A stretch of DNA of 64,000 nt, taken from the NCBI GenBank assembly GCA_024449915.1, contig JAMZAV010007106.1, positions 1 to 64,000 of the forward strand. Direction: 5' to 3'. Below the pieces are notes generated by a model, which was given only the letters and a program-made list of their open reading frames with translations, ran no database searches and was not told the DNA's origin. The translations under genes were made by a program, and so were the position numbers. The DNA is from Sweltsa coloradensis (Eukaryota > Arthropoda > Insecta > Plecoptera > Chloroperlidae). This document shows positions 53,775-64,000 of this stretch, one piece after another (position 1 is the stretch's first letter; each line of letters starts with the position of its first letter).

Positions 53775-53845
53775 TCCTACACCAAGGATCGAACCCTGAC
53801 CAACCCCACCAAACCTCGTCACGCAGCTACAAGGGATTCTTTCAA
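53775..53845 (-). repeat. tRNA-like SINE head
   Basis: The minus strand reads TAGCTGCGTGACG (box A-like) and, about 36 bases later, GGTTCGATCC (box B). The acceptor and anticodon arms are not convincing. Confidence 0.4.
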
Positions 53846-54689
53846 AAACCAACCCCTGACACCTTTGTTACCAACGTGAGCACCTGTTGCCATTCTAGAC
53901 GACCTTCAGACACAAAACCACTACGCGTGACCGTGCACGCTCGATGAACAAACCTTTTAACAATGCCCCCCCCAATCAAACTCGACCTTGTCAAACAACC
54001 ACACAATACTGAAAGCCCATTAACAACTTTATTTTTTCTTACTTCATTGTGACAAACAAACACTTTTACCTCCTTGATTGCCTCTTTCACATACTGTCAA
54101 CTTTTTCTCCTTTTATTATTCGTCTTCAACTCACCGCTGACCCCACCAAACCACAACTTTGTACACTCATAGAGAACACACTCACAAAATAGACAAAACT
54201 ACTCACAATTATTGTCCTAAACAATAACCAACAATAATTGACTCTCTTCTCTTCTTTTGCACGCAGTAGGCCACTTTACACTTGTTGTGACTATCATTTT
54301 AACTTTCTTCTTTCCTTGCTGGAATGTGTCCAGGCGTTCATTCTACTTGTGTTTGATCAACTCGTCTCCGATACAGACACATTATGTTTGACCTGTGTCT
54401 CATCTCACCTTCCCCACTTGAGTGATTCTATCTGACTCGAATTACACCCGACTCAACTTTACTGCGCAACACATTGCCTCTCAGACGTTTGTTATCCATC
54501 TGTTTCTGTCTACGCGTATTTCAACCATCAACAACCTATGATTCAGCACTCTCGGCACTTGCAACATACTACACTGTTCTCCAGGTCGCCAACAAACACT
54601 CATACTCACTTACCGTCTCATCCCAAAACCTAAAACAAATTTTTCTCTCAGTGTTTGGAACTTCCAAACTTCTTTCACTTCATATTTCT

Positions 54690-54900
54690 CATCGGCGGTA
54701 ATTGCTCGCGCCTATAAAATTCTATCTCTTCCAGAACTTTTTTATCTCATTTTAGCACAAAGCTCGATAATAAACAACACACTCTTCACTAAAATTCGAA
54801 TCTTATTTTAATATTTAGCATCGGCGGTAATTGCTTCGCCTTCATCCACTTCCATCTCTTCACAGAACTTCTTCAATAACCTCATTTTTAGCACCAAACC
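54690..54900 (+). repeat. Direct repeat pair of ~70 bp, 138 bp apart
   Basis: CATCGGCGGTAATTGCTCGC with following CTCTTCCAGAACTT and CTCATTTTAGCAC at 54691-54756 recurs with about 80% identity at 54829-54898. Confidence 0.7.
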
Positions 54901-56337
54901 TCTGCACTCACTTCGCGAAATCTCTTCACGAATCTCCTCTTCGTTAATTTCATCCAAGCTCGTTCTTCTTTTTGCGACGAACACTACGCTTGTCACTGAG
55001 ACAAATCTTTCTTTTTCTTCCTCTAACCTTAGCCCAACTTCGGCCTGCATTTTATCTCTGTTTCCCTGAGCACATGCCGGTTAAACAAGCATACGATACC
55101 TCCGATAGATTACTCATTTCTATTCTATTCTCCTTGTAATGCAACACTTGATTGTCTAGTCTAGCATTCATTTATCTATAAGATTGCCCAACTTAACAAG
55201 CCGTGTTATTCGCTGTCATCACGTGATAACCTGGACCATCTTTTAAGCTTGCATGGAAACCTCGTGTCAGGACTTTTCTGTCTGAAATTTCTACAATTTT
55301 CTTCAGCAATTTTCTCTAGCTTTTCCTTCATAATCTTCTGATCTCTTCATTTATTCTAGCTTGTTCTCAGCCCGATAATCTACAATTTTCTTCATCTAAC
55401 CTCGCTTTCTCTTCAGCCAGAATCTAGATTCTCATTTATTGATCTTGCTCTTCAACCAAAACCTCTTATTTCTTCAGATTTATCCTATGCTCTTCAGCAA
55501 TTTAGTCTGCTTCAGCTTACTTCCTATCTTTTCTCATTTGTTTGCCAAAGCCCAACAAACTTTACTTTATTTCTTCTTTACTCGCACTCAGCTATCCTAG
55601 CGTCTATTCATCTCGAAACGTTTAATTCATTGCGTCTAATTGCGCCTCTAGCTCCGCGAGTTCTGCCCTCCACCACGTCTTTTTTGTTCAGCTTCTCTAA
55701 AACCTGTCCTGCTCATTTTTTCTTCACTCTCATTCATCTCCGTTCAGCTTCTTTTTTAAGCCGATACTGTCAGCTTCTATCTCCCCACCAAGTAGGCCTA
55801 TAAAATTTTACTATGATTATTATTATTATTATCTATTTTTATTATTATATTAGGGATATTCTCCCAGACGTCTAGCTGGCGATCATATCAAACTCGCTCT
55901 CGGTATCGAATACGTATACGCATATTCTTCCTGAGATCTAGCTCCGCGATAGCCTGCTGTCCGATAGCACACTCTACGTCCTTCTAAACTAGCGTTCTCT
56001 CCCGTTCTTCTGAACTCCATATTATTGTTGATTTTAAAAGCAATTTATCACACCACACACAACACACACACAAATAAACAAGCTGGACCAAATCTCTAAA
56101 AAAGACAGATTTCATCACTCCACACACCACGATTCTAGAAAGCACAAAAACGTCTTCTAACTCTTTTCTATTATAGACTTTCAATTGGTGATTTGTTTCT
56201 CGACTATTCACACGCAGACTCCTATTTCACAAGGACTTCTCAACAATGTACTAGCCCAACTGACCTTTCTATTTACCTTTCGACAAACTAACTATCAACC
56301 CTCTCCTCTGGGTGATTGGTAATTATTCTAAGCCCTC
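54690..56337 (-). pseudogene. Possible LTR-element gag region with coiled coil, degenerate
   Basis: The minus strand is purine-rich and, in drifting frames, gives Glu/Lys/Arg-rich heptad-like text such as AEEKARLDEEN and GLRLEEEKERF. The best open piece is 55050-54808 (80 codons, ITADAKY at its end). Coiled coils of this kind occur in gag of some Gypsy-type elements. Its place downstream of a primer-binding-site-like motif at 56338 supports that reading. Frequent frame breaks prevent any firm protein call. Confidence 0.35.
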
Positions 56338-56360
56338 ACGTGGTCGCCAAATTGTAGCGG
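56338..56360 (-). other. Primer-binding-site-like motif next to LTR end (minus strand)
   Basis: On the minus strand CGCTACA is followed by ATTTGGCGACCACGTGAGGG. A TACA end followed by TTTGGCGACC is how several Gypsy-type LTRs meet their primer-binding site. The LTR would lie at higher coordinates (56357 upward) but its start is not seen. Confidence 0.4.
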
Positions 56361-56622
56361 TTCCCTTGTAGGCACTCTTGGAAAGCCCCACGTTGTGCGT
56401 CTTATTGTAGGCGGTTCATTTTGGCCCTCTAATAAATGCCTTCAAAAGCCTACACACAACTATCGAAATAGTTTTCCACGTGCGCGCCCAAAATCAGATC
56501 CAGTTTTTATTAATAAAAACAAACCAAAGATTCAGAGTATACAAGTAAATTCACCAATTTTTTTATTGCATGTGGATTAATTAATTCACATGTTTAACCA
56601 ATACAATGCCTACATCAAGAAA

Positions 56623-56886
56623 CAGCAAAGGCCGGGGGAACTTTTCCCTTCCCGTTGACTACCTCCGACGCGAGAGAAACAATGGACAACACGGACGATG
56701 ATGACACAAGGACGAAGACGACCCACGACGTGTTCGAGGAACCCTGCCCCCATACGCTTGTGGCTGGGTTTGACCAGCACAGGCATGTCCACCCTTCCTC
56801 CCGCGTTCATCCCTGACGTCCTTCCTTAGTCTCCAATTAGCCAAAGTGCATAAATATGGAGACGTTAAGCAAATTAATCAGCAAAG
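56623..56886 (+). repeat. REP1 copy 16, 5' truncated, with 8-bp duplication
   Basis: The copy spans 56631-56878 and is flanked by CAGCAAAG (56623-56630 and 56879-56886). Indels are frequent. Confidence 0.85.
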
Positions 56887-57743
56887 CCCACAAGTGTTTT
56901 GGAAACTCTGACGTGGGCAGTTATATACATTTAATACATAAAAGGACAAAATATGAAAGCAAGAATAAATTAATACAAATTTAACATACATAGTTTAGAA
57001 GGTATGCAGTGTGCATTACATTAGCCATTTTAATACTTAAAAATATAAAATAAATTAAACATTATTAAACTAAATACTGGAGTTGCTCAAATTAGATAGG
57101 AATTTCATAACACACATAGTTCTATTTCACATTTCAATATCGACATTTCTATGGTACGTTTTTATACAGGGGTAATTAAATTAGAGATAGTGTCTTTTAT
57201 GACAGTTTTTATATTTTATTTGTTAATTAAACGATTAAATTTACAAGGCAGTCTGTGTCGTTTTAGAGAGCAAGTATTTATTTCATTTTAAAGCTGTTAA
57301 TTCGTGTTATTGCTCACATGAGGTAGGAAGGAGGTTGAATATTTAGGGCCTTAAAGCAAAAAATGTGCATGTCTTTGGCAAGCTGGGATTCTTTCTAGGG
57401 ACTATGTAGATTGTGGTTGTTTGCTGTTAGTCGTCAAGGATTTGTAAGGGTTGGGCATCATAGGAATTTTGAGAGGTTTGAGTCAGATGACGATTTTTAT
57501 ATGTGCAGGAGGGAGAGATTAAATATAATTGCCTTACATGAAGTACATTTACCGATTTGATAACTCTTGAGGATACGTCTTGTTTTGTTTTTTTTTAATT
57601 AGTACCTTGATATGAGCTGTTGGGCGACAATAATTAGTTGTAAATTGAGCATTTAGGAAATCCCACCCCATGCTATTCTGCCATATTGACAGAACGTATT
57701 TTCACTAGTAGCCATATATACTGTTCTTAGTGTATCAGACTGA
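56887..57743. other. AT-rich spacer, no gene recognised
   Basis: Nothing supported. Confidence 0.4.
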
Positions 57744-58087
57744 GGGCCATTAACATTAAACTCGCAAACCTGCTCGTGGTTGGCCCGTGTTAGGGGAGTT
57801 TTCTCCCTGAAACTAATGCGAGCTCGGATCGCGTCGGGGAACTTCCCCTCCCTTGGGACTACCTCCCCGACGGCGACGACAATGACAAACACCGGACGGA
57901 TGATGGGACACAGACGAGACGACCACGACGTGGGGAACCTGCCCTCCCATTCGCTTGTGGATGGTTTCTGGACAGCAAAGCCTGTCCACCCTTGTCCCCC
58001 CGCGTCATCCTTACGTCCCTCCCTTCGTCTCGATTAACCAAGTTGCATAAATATGAGACGTTAAGCAATATCCAATCAATCAATCAA
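57744..58087 (+). repeat. REP1 copy 17, full length
   Basis: It starts GGGCCATTAACATTAAACTC and ends CAATATCCAATCAATCAATC. A nonamer AACATTAAA appears near the start and just after the tail, but its position inside the element makes a duplication doubtful. Confidence 0.9.
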
Positions 58088-59137
58088 CATTAAAATTGGC
58101 AGCTACACAATCATCTAGAGAAGCATTACTCTCGACGTGAGGTGATAGATTTCATTAGTCAGCCATACCTCTTCAAATTCTAAAGCTAATTTCCTTTTCT
58201 CTTCCGCAAATTATATCTGGGCTTATGGAGACTAAGAAATTAAACATTCGGTGTATCACTCTATGAAATGTAGATTCATTAATACCAAATCTGCTTGCCA
58301 CATATCTGATACAACTTTTGTGACTCTCACTCACATGACAAGCTGTCATAGGCCTAAGGTTGGGCCTTGGCCTGTTGTAGCCCTGAAGCCTAGGTGGTAA
58401 CTCTTGGACCCCTTATGGACTTTATTAACCTCTTCATTGGCGTCATGATGCCTGGGAATAGGCTGATAGCCATAATCTGTAAAAGACAAGAAAACAACTT
58501 GGATTTGAGGTTGACCATAAGATGCAAATGACAATTATGGTAATGATTATGGGTCTGATGAAAAACATGTCAATCTAGTCAAAGTTTGATAGTTTGATTC
58601 AAGTTGAAGTGGAGTTTATATTCCAAATGAAGAAAGTTTATTCTCAATTTCAGTCTAAAAGTTTCCTGGTAAGTACTGACATACCAGTATATAGCATGCG
58701 CAAGCCCCTCTAGGTCAAAATATGTAGGTTAAGGCCTACAACTAAATAGTCTTGTTAGTATGTGCGCTATTCGTCAAAAAAAATTAGCTTCGTATAAGTT
58801 TATTTCTCAATTTAGGTAATTGATCTGGAAACACTTCCTACAATTTTTAACTTACAATTTTAAAGTTTGTAGGCCCATTAGCCAATTAAAGTCTTCGAGT
58901 TTCAAATTCGACAACAAAAACTTGAATCAGTCGTGGGGGGGGGGGGGGGGAACTGAGTGGGTAGAATCAATTTATTAATTTGAATGTGCATAGATTATGT
59001 CAACCAGGAAAATAATCCACTTACGATTATCAGGTGAGAATATTAGCAGTGATGTGTGGAGGGGTACTGATGCATTGTCCTTGTAAAAAATATCCATCAA
59101 TATGCCACAATGCACGATTTATAGATTTTCAAATTTT
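58088..59137. other. AT-rich spacer with a (G)16 run
   Basis: A run of 16 G lies at 58935-58950. No gene recognised. Confidence 0.45.
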
Positions 59138-59327
59138 CAGACGGACACAGACGTGAGACGGACCACGACGTGGGGGAACCCCGCCCCTCCCCATATGCTT
59201 GTGGCTGGTTCTGACCAGCAACAGGCCGTCCACCCCTTGTCCCCCGCGTCATCCCTTACGTCCTCCCTTCGTCTCGATTAGCCAAGTTGCAGTTGAGTAA
59301 AGCAATATCCAATCCAATCAATCAAAT
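59138..59327 (+). repeat. REP1 copy 18, 5' truncated
   Basis: It starts AGACGGACACAGACGTGAGA and ends CAATATCCAATCCAATCAA. The AAATATGAGACG piece of the 3' end is altered. Confidence 0.9.
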
Positions 59328-59491
59328 TTACATTACACGTTACACGATCTGATTACACTCGTATCTGTCTGTGATTAACTCGTTTATTCGGTGGTCGTAG
59401 GTTGATACGTGGACAGTAGTCTCTTCCATGCTGGCAGCAGGATTCGAAATCGATGATTTCCGTGCTGCTTTCTTCGATTATATCCGTTTCT

Positions 59492-59695
59492 TCAACGACC
59501 TCTACTTGGTGTTCTTTGAAACCTTGCAGGCGTTGAGGATTGATAAACGCGACAGTAGCCTCTTTCCTCTGCTAGAAGGTCATTTAGATCGTCTCTGAGT
59601 CCGCTGTCCTCGTCGTCACTTTCTACCTCTTTGACGGTGTCGAGGGGTTCAGTAGTTATGACTCCTCCGCGATCATCATCATCGGAATCGGACAT
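59492..59695 (-). CDS. Short acidic frame, unrecognised
   Basis: An ATG-initiated frame MSDSDDDDRGGVITTEPLD, VKEVESDDEDSGLRDDLNDL runs 67 codons. It is highly acidic and low in complexity. It lies next to a REP2-type TIR element at 59973 but is not inside it. It may be an exon, but no splice site or family supports a function. Confidence 0.25.
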   Translation of the reverse strand: MSDSDDDDRGGVITTEPLDTVKEVESDDEDSGLRDDLNDLLAEERGYCRVYQSSTPARFQRTPSRGR

Positions 59696-59972
59696 GCATC
59701 GCGAAATACGACGACTCTACGACGTTTCGTCGGCTCGTCTTTGACGTCTGAGTCTTCGTCTTCTTCCGTATTGTCCGTTAATCCATTGCGGGATGCCAGG
59801 CACGTTGAATTCTGCCGCAGGTCTCATCGTCGGAGATTTGTCGACGCTCGGCAGCATCCTCTTCTTTGAGGGTTGCGGACACCTCGTTTCGTCCCATGCA
59901 CGCGGAAAAACTCCTTGCGCTGAAGTACATGGACGGTTTTTTTAAGCAGAAAAGAGTGATATAAGCGAAAAT

Positions 59973-60818
59973 AATGTCGTCACGATAAGCCTCACTATTA
60001 TATTCTCGAAAATACTCACAACAGATTAATTACTAAACCCAAAAACCACATGTGCAACTGTCACGAGGCGATATAACGTCATGCACTTTTTTTTTTGGGC
60101 GGCCGGTTTGTTTAGCTTCGATAGACTCGCGCTCTCGCTCCTTTGGAACAGAAAGGCGACAAATGTTACTGCATGGCAGACGAAACGACACCAGGCGCAA
60201 GCAAAGGGACCCTGGTTAACGTGGAATTTACCCACCTTTTATCAGTGTTATCGAGGACATCCCGCCGCAACTTACATCGAAGAGAGAGGGTCGTTACATT
60301 GTGAGTTAGTGCGCGATGTAAGTAGTGGCGGTGTGCCGAGTGCCGTCGCCACGATCCAGGAAGGTGGACTGTCCTTTGTCCAGATCGTCCAAGACGTGTG
60401 ACGGACTTTCTTATGACGGTTAGATTATATTCCATACTAGATATGCTTGAAGAGTCTCTTATCCGTCTCGCTCGCTTTCGTGCTGACCAGCCTCTCATAT
60501 TCAGTAGGATTTCGACGTTGGTGGTTTTAAAGTATCTGTATCAAAAAATAAAAGGGATGTATTCAGTACGTTCCGAGAACGGGACCACGGTCGGCCAAAT
60601 ACCCCAAGTCAGACACCGAGAGACATTCGATGAATATGAATCCGTTTTTCCTTGTTAACAAGTATTTAAGTGTGCATGCCCGTCATGTGTTCCGTCAGGT
60701 CATTGGAGTTTTAAAAAATCGCATTGGTGACAGCAGCACATGGGCTTTATGGTGAGTAATTAATTGGTCGAGTGATTTCTCAATGTGCATTAAGGATCAT
60801 CGTGACGATACAATCATA
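59973..60818. mobile_element. REP2-type DNA element with ~90-bp imperfect TIRs
   Basis: The left end TCGTCACGATAAGCCTCACT and the right end (reversed) TCGTCACGATGATCCTTAAT match over about 90 bp, both reaching ATTAATTACT and CATGTG...CTGTCAC. The length is about 846 bp. The left end also matches REP2 copies at 2685, 37052 and 38118, so REP2 is a DNA-transposon-type family. Frames of 87-110 codons inside resemble no transposase. The target duplication could not be read. Confidence 0.65.
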
Positions 60819-63270
60819 TTTGTTTTGCTGTTGTCTTTAAAAAATCAGTTTCTTCGAGTGCGTTTAGTACGTTTAAAGAAAGTAATGAGGCTGAATGCAA
60901 TTCCTAAAAATAATGTAGGTTTTTTCAGTAGGAAGTAGAAAACCACCAAAATTTATTCAAATTTTAAAACTTTACGACATTAAAAAAATCAGGGAAATGG
61001 GGAAAGTTTCCCCCTTGCACGCCATATGCCGTCGCCCCTGATTGTATGCGATGATGAATAACACTTTTCGATAGCATAAAAAAAGAATGGGAGGGAATGA
61101 GTTGACGCTGACTGGGTGTATTGGTATTAGGTGATTTAAAATCTAGTGATAGGAAAGATTTCTTTTTTCTAACTACAAATACAGAATTACCAATGCACAT
61201 GTCGCATTTCCAACTTCGTTTCGTGTTTAAACAAGCTAACAAGCCAGAACCAGGAGGATTCCCCACCTCGAACTCATCTTGATATAATATGAGCTGAATT
61301 GCAGTGCGACACGTGCAGGCCGGGCGGCCATCTGTATCGACACTTCGATAGCCACTGCAAAATGATACGGTCGCAGTGCGGCAGTAGCGCGGGGGCCGGC
61401 TGTGCAGCAGGGGCTTCCCTTAAAGCCTGACACGTGCACGCAGGCAGCCATCATAGATCTTGACTATATTTTCTCTGACAATTACAAGCTTTTTTATTAT
61501 TTTTAATTGTAACATTTAAATATACAACATAAACATGTAATATAAATGTGCCAAAAGTAATAACACATGGAAATTACATGCAATATAAATAGGTGGTCTT
61601 GAACTCACTAGGGTTACTTCGGTCTCTAAATGTGAAACCAATATACGTACGGATCATGGAGCATTTAGACACATTTATATATTGATATTATACATAAATT
61701 AAATATATAACCATATAAAAATAAGAGAGATATAATTTGTCTAATGGTATTTGAGGCCTAGACTAAATGGTACGGTAGGCCATAGACGTTTGTCAAAATC
61801 GATATTGACTGTACTAGAACTTGGACCTACTAGAAGTGATACTGTTAATTATGGTTATAAGTAGTTACTTAAAACAACTGTTGAAAACTTATTGTAGAAG
61901 TTTGGTATAAAGTCATCATGTCTGCCTGAAATGTTTCTCTCTCAAAACAATGATGACCGAATCGACAAATGTCCAAATCATGAAGTGGCACACATTTCTA
62001 GATGTACAAAACAGTTGGCCTTGTACCTGATAAGCATACATGTGAGTTTTATTTAAATTGTACAGGCCATTGATCTCGTCAGATGGAGGTAATTCTGATG
62101 TCTCGGGTGAAATTGTTTTAAACCTGGCCCAATCCGGGCACTTGATTCCAGGACAGTTGTTATTTACTATTCTATCTGGGGAAACTTGCTATGAATGGAT
62201 GTGACAAATCACAAACCAGTCCTCACTCTTCTGTATGTTTCCGTTGTTGCTTCCTACGGAGTGCTGCCTTGCTTTCATATTGCCTGCCATGATTAAGGTA
62301 GTGCAAGAATATTTGATCACCTGAAAAAAAATCCCTATAACTTACCATACCCTATAAAGTTAGATTAATCTTTTAAAATTTTGTGAAATAGAAACAGACA
62401 GCCATGTCTTATCTGTCATAACATGAGACACAGAATATTAATCTTACTGGATAAGCAATGGTAGGCTGGCAATGAAAATTTGTTTTTCAGTCGCCTTGCA
62501 TATTTTTCCAAATGACGAGCTGCAAATTCTAGTTCTATTTCTTGTCGCCTTTATTCTGTCATGTCTTTAAGTTGTCGTCGGGTGTAGTGATATGTAGCCG
62601 TGGTCGTTATGGTATGCAAATAAATAAGCTGGAGGAAACATTTGCAGAAAAGGCACGGGAATTTGTTTGGCGTGCCTATGTTCCCTGTCAACTCAATGTA
62701 AATTTGACATATCAATAGATTGTGATGATAAAAATATTACCATTTTTAAAGTTTGGTCCCTTGATTTAAGGAGTCGTTCAATCTCCTAATGCATTAAGTT
62801 CTGCATGGCAGCTCCGTCGTCCAGGTCGCTCAATAGGCCTATGCCAGAAGCATTCTGCTGTTTCCTCGCCTTCGCAAGCCGCAGTTGAGGTTTGGATTTT
62901 CTGCGCCAAATCTTAATTTTGGGTTTTAAGCTCCTCCAACATTTTTATATCTTTGGGTTCAGCTAAAATAAAGAAAAATGTCCACATTATGACGTTGACC
63001 TAGGTGTATAAAAACAACCTATATCAATTTTGTTGGATGTTTTTTATTATTATTTATATTATATTTATTTAGTGGATGTTATTTTATACAACTTGGTCAA
63101 ACCGGAGCGAACCTGTTGTACGGGACTTATGACCACGTGGACGACCTCTTGTCGTCGACATCGGGTGCTCGTGCCCTACACCTGCTCCTCGGGGCGGCCT
63201 CGTGCCTCTCTGGCCACTGCTGGGATATGGAACGGGCAGAGGCTCCAAGTGGCAGGATGTAAAGTTAAGG
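60819..63270. other. AT-rich sequence, no gene recognised
   Basis: Short frames only. A GC-rich patch at 61300-61450 repeats GACACGTGCA. No family, splice pair or transposon end supported. Confidence 0.4.
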
Positions 63271-63565
63271 AAGCGGGTTAGGGGCGGGTATGGGTTAGGG
63301 TTGTAGTTGTAGGTAGCGGATTTAGGGGCGAGAATGGGTTCGGGTTTGTAGTACGGTGGTAGGCGGTTAGGGGCGGGTATGTGTTCGAGGTTGTAGTTAT
63401 GGAGCAGGTTAGGGCGGGTAGTGTTCGGTTGTAGTGTGTAGCGGGTTAGGGCGAGAATTGGGTTCGGGTTGTAGTGTGGTAGCGGGGTAAAGCGAGAAGG
63501 GTGCGGGCTTGTAGTTGTGGTAGCGCGTTAGGGGCAGGTTATGTATAGGGTTGTAGTGGTGGTTC
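63271..63565 (+). repeat. G-rich minisatellite, ~50-bp unit, about six units
   Basis: Units follow GCGGGTTAGGGGCGGGTATG, GGTTAGGGTTGTAGTTGTGG. The first unit contains five G-runs of three or more with 1-3 base loops (63275-63300), enough for a G-quadruplex. TTAGGG words recur but are not in telomeric tandem. Confidence 0.85.
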
Positions 63566-63651
63566 ACATATAAAAAAGCAGTCGAATCATCACTTTTTGT
63601 AGATGGAGTTTTCCATTACTCCGAGCTTCGTTTGAGTTCCGATTGAACGTA

Positions 63652-63691
63652 ACAAAAAAAAAAAAAACTCAAACAAAAAAAAAAAAAAAAA

Positions 63692-63722
<31 letters not shown>
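63652..63722 (+). repeat. A-rich tract
   Basis: Seventy bases of A with a few C interruptions. It directly precedes the I-type LINE fragment, at its 5' side. Confidence 0.9.
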
Positions 63723-63727
<5 letters not shown>

Positions 63728-64000
63728 CTAAACATAAAGCGCCTTGAAGAGATGGTCAAACGAAACGTGGATATAAAGTCTCAATCACAAAAACCACACG
63801 TGTGCTATTTAGCCTTTGCTGATTATTTCTACATTCCCGAACCTGCACATGGGAAGCCATGCCTTACCCATTTGCCGAAAATAACACGATTTTTGGGAAT
63901 GCATTTGATAAAAAGTTATCGTGGAAGGCCACATATCCAACAGATACGAACCAAGTGTTTTAAAAGCCTTGAACATCATTACGAGTGCTCAGCAATACTA
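63723..64000 (+). mobile_element. I-type LINE fragment running off the window
   Basis: From ACTAAACATAAAGCGCCTTG onward it matches 51619-51885 at about 85% with many indels, including GGGAAGCCATGCC and TTTGATAAAAAGTTATCGTG. It is therefore RT thumb sequence of the same I-type LINE. The 3' part lies beyond the window. Confidence 0.75.

Noticed and set aside
56395..56580. Plus-strand frame after TGTAGCGG as an LTR-element gene
   Set aside because: It lies in the presumed LTR on the other strand and has no domain.
60081..60658. Transposase of the REP2-type element
   Set aside because: Frames inside the TIRs show no DDE, zinc-finger or other transposase motif.
63271..63565. True telomeric repeat
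   Set aside because: TTAGGG words are interspersed in a 50-bp minisatellite and not in tandem.
1..64000. CRISPR array, bacterial operon, prophage or plasmid features
   Set aside because: No regularly spaced short repeats with unique spacers, and no ribosome-binding sites or dense collinear ORFs. The window is eukaryotic.

Overview
The window reads as intron-rich, repeat-dense invertebrate animal DNA, probably from a marine species. Nothing fixes the phylum. The evidence is the element mix (CR1-like LINEs with 2A-like peptides, I-type LINEs with RNase H, BEL/Pao, Merlin, hAT, Helitron, a tnp2-type transposon protein with zinc fingers, BEN and hAT exons), AT-rich introns, scattered TAGGCCTA words, and exons with ordinary GT/AG splice sites. 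There is no bacterial-type gene organisation. Almost everything recognisable is mobile DNA. The only exon that looks like a conserved host gene is a 119-bp C2H2 zinc-finger exon at 27748-27866 (minus).

Layout. 1.8-6.7 kb: a CR1-like LINE 5' fragment (minus), then a nearly full-length CR1-like LINE (plus) sitting inside a copy of a long-TIR repeat (called REP2 here). 7-11 kb: four copies of a ~345-bp SINE-like repeat (called REP1 here), one split by a 726-bp Merlin transposon with 8-bp target duplications. 11.5-14 kb: tRNA-derived SINEs, a hAT transposase exon and a second CR1-like LINE 5' fragment (minus). 16-17.6 kb: Helitron and tnp2-type fragments. 18.5-21 kb: two unplaced exons and a REP1 copy split by a 642-bp hAT element. 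22-23.8 kb: an I-type LINE 3' half. 24.3-26.7 kb: a SAM-type fragment and a tnp2/zinc-finger transposon gene (minus) whose coding sequence is interrupted by REP1 with a 14-bp target duplication. 30-34 kb: a BEL/Pao element interrupted by an unassigned, almost intact single-ORF reverse transcriptase-RNase H element (minus) with a perfect 49-bp inverted repeat. 34.5-37 kb: a block that looks like poor-quality consensus. 37-41 kb: REP2, three REP1 copies and a BEN-type exon. 42-44 kb: an LTR end with a primer-binding site, and a 1.1-kb hAT element. 44-60 kb: indel-rich REP1 copies, tandem arrays, an I-type LINE relic, a possible minus-strand LTR-element leader and gag, and a REP2-type TIR element. 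63-64 kb: a G-rich minisatellite, an A-rich tract and another I-type LINE fragment running off the end.

The strongest candidate for something undescribed is the 30.7-33.6 kb element: 697 codons from ATG to stop, broken by one in-frame TGA, carrying RT and RNase H but no visible integrase or recombinase. It is arranged as 1.2 units with a period of exactly 2388 bp, and a hairpin and TATA region is almost invariant between the units. Second is the CR1-like family, where three diverged copies all place a short hydrophobic-leader frame in the same -1 relation to the frame that begins with a 2A-like peptide and the endonuclease. No metabolic pathway or operon is present. The genes interact only as nested parasites, and the nesting order gives a relative insertion history.
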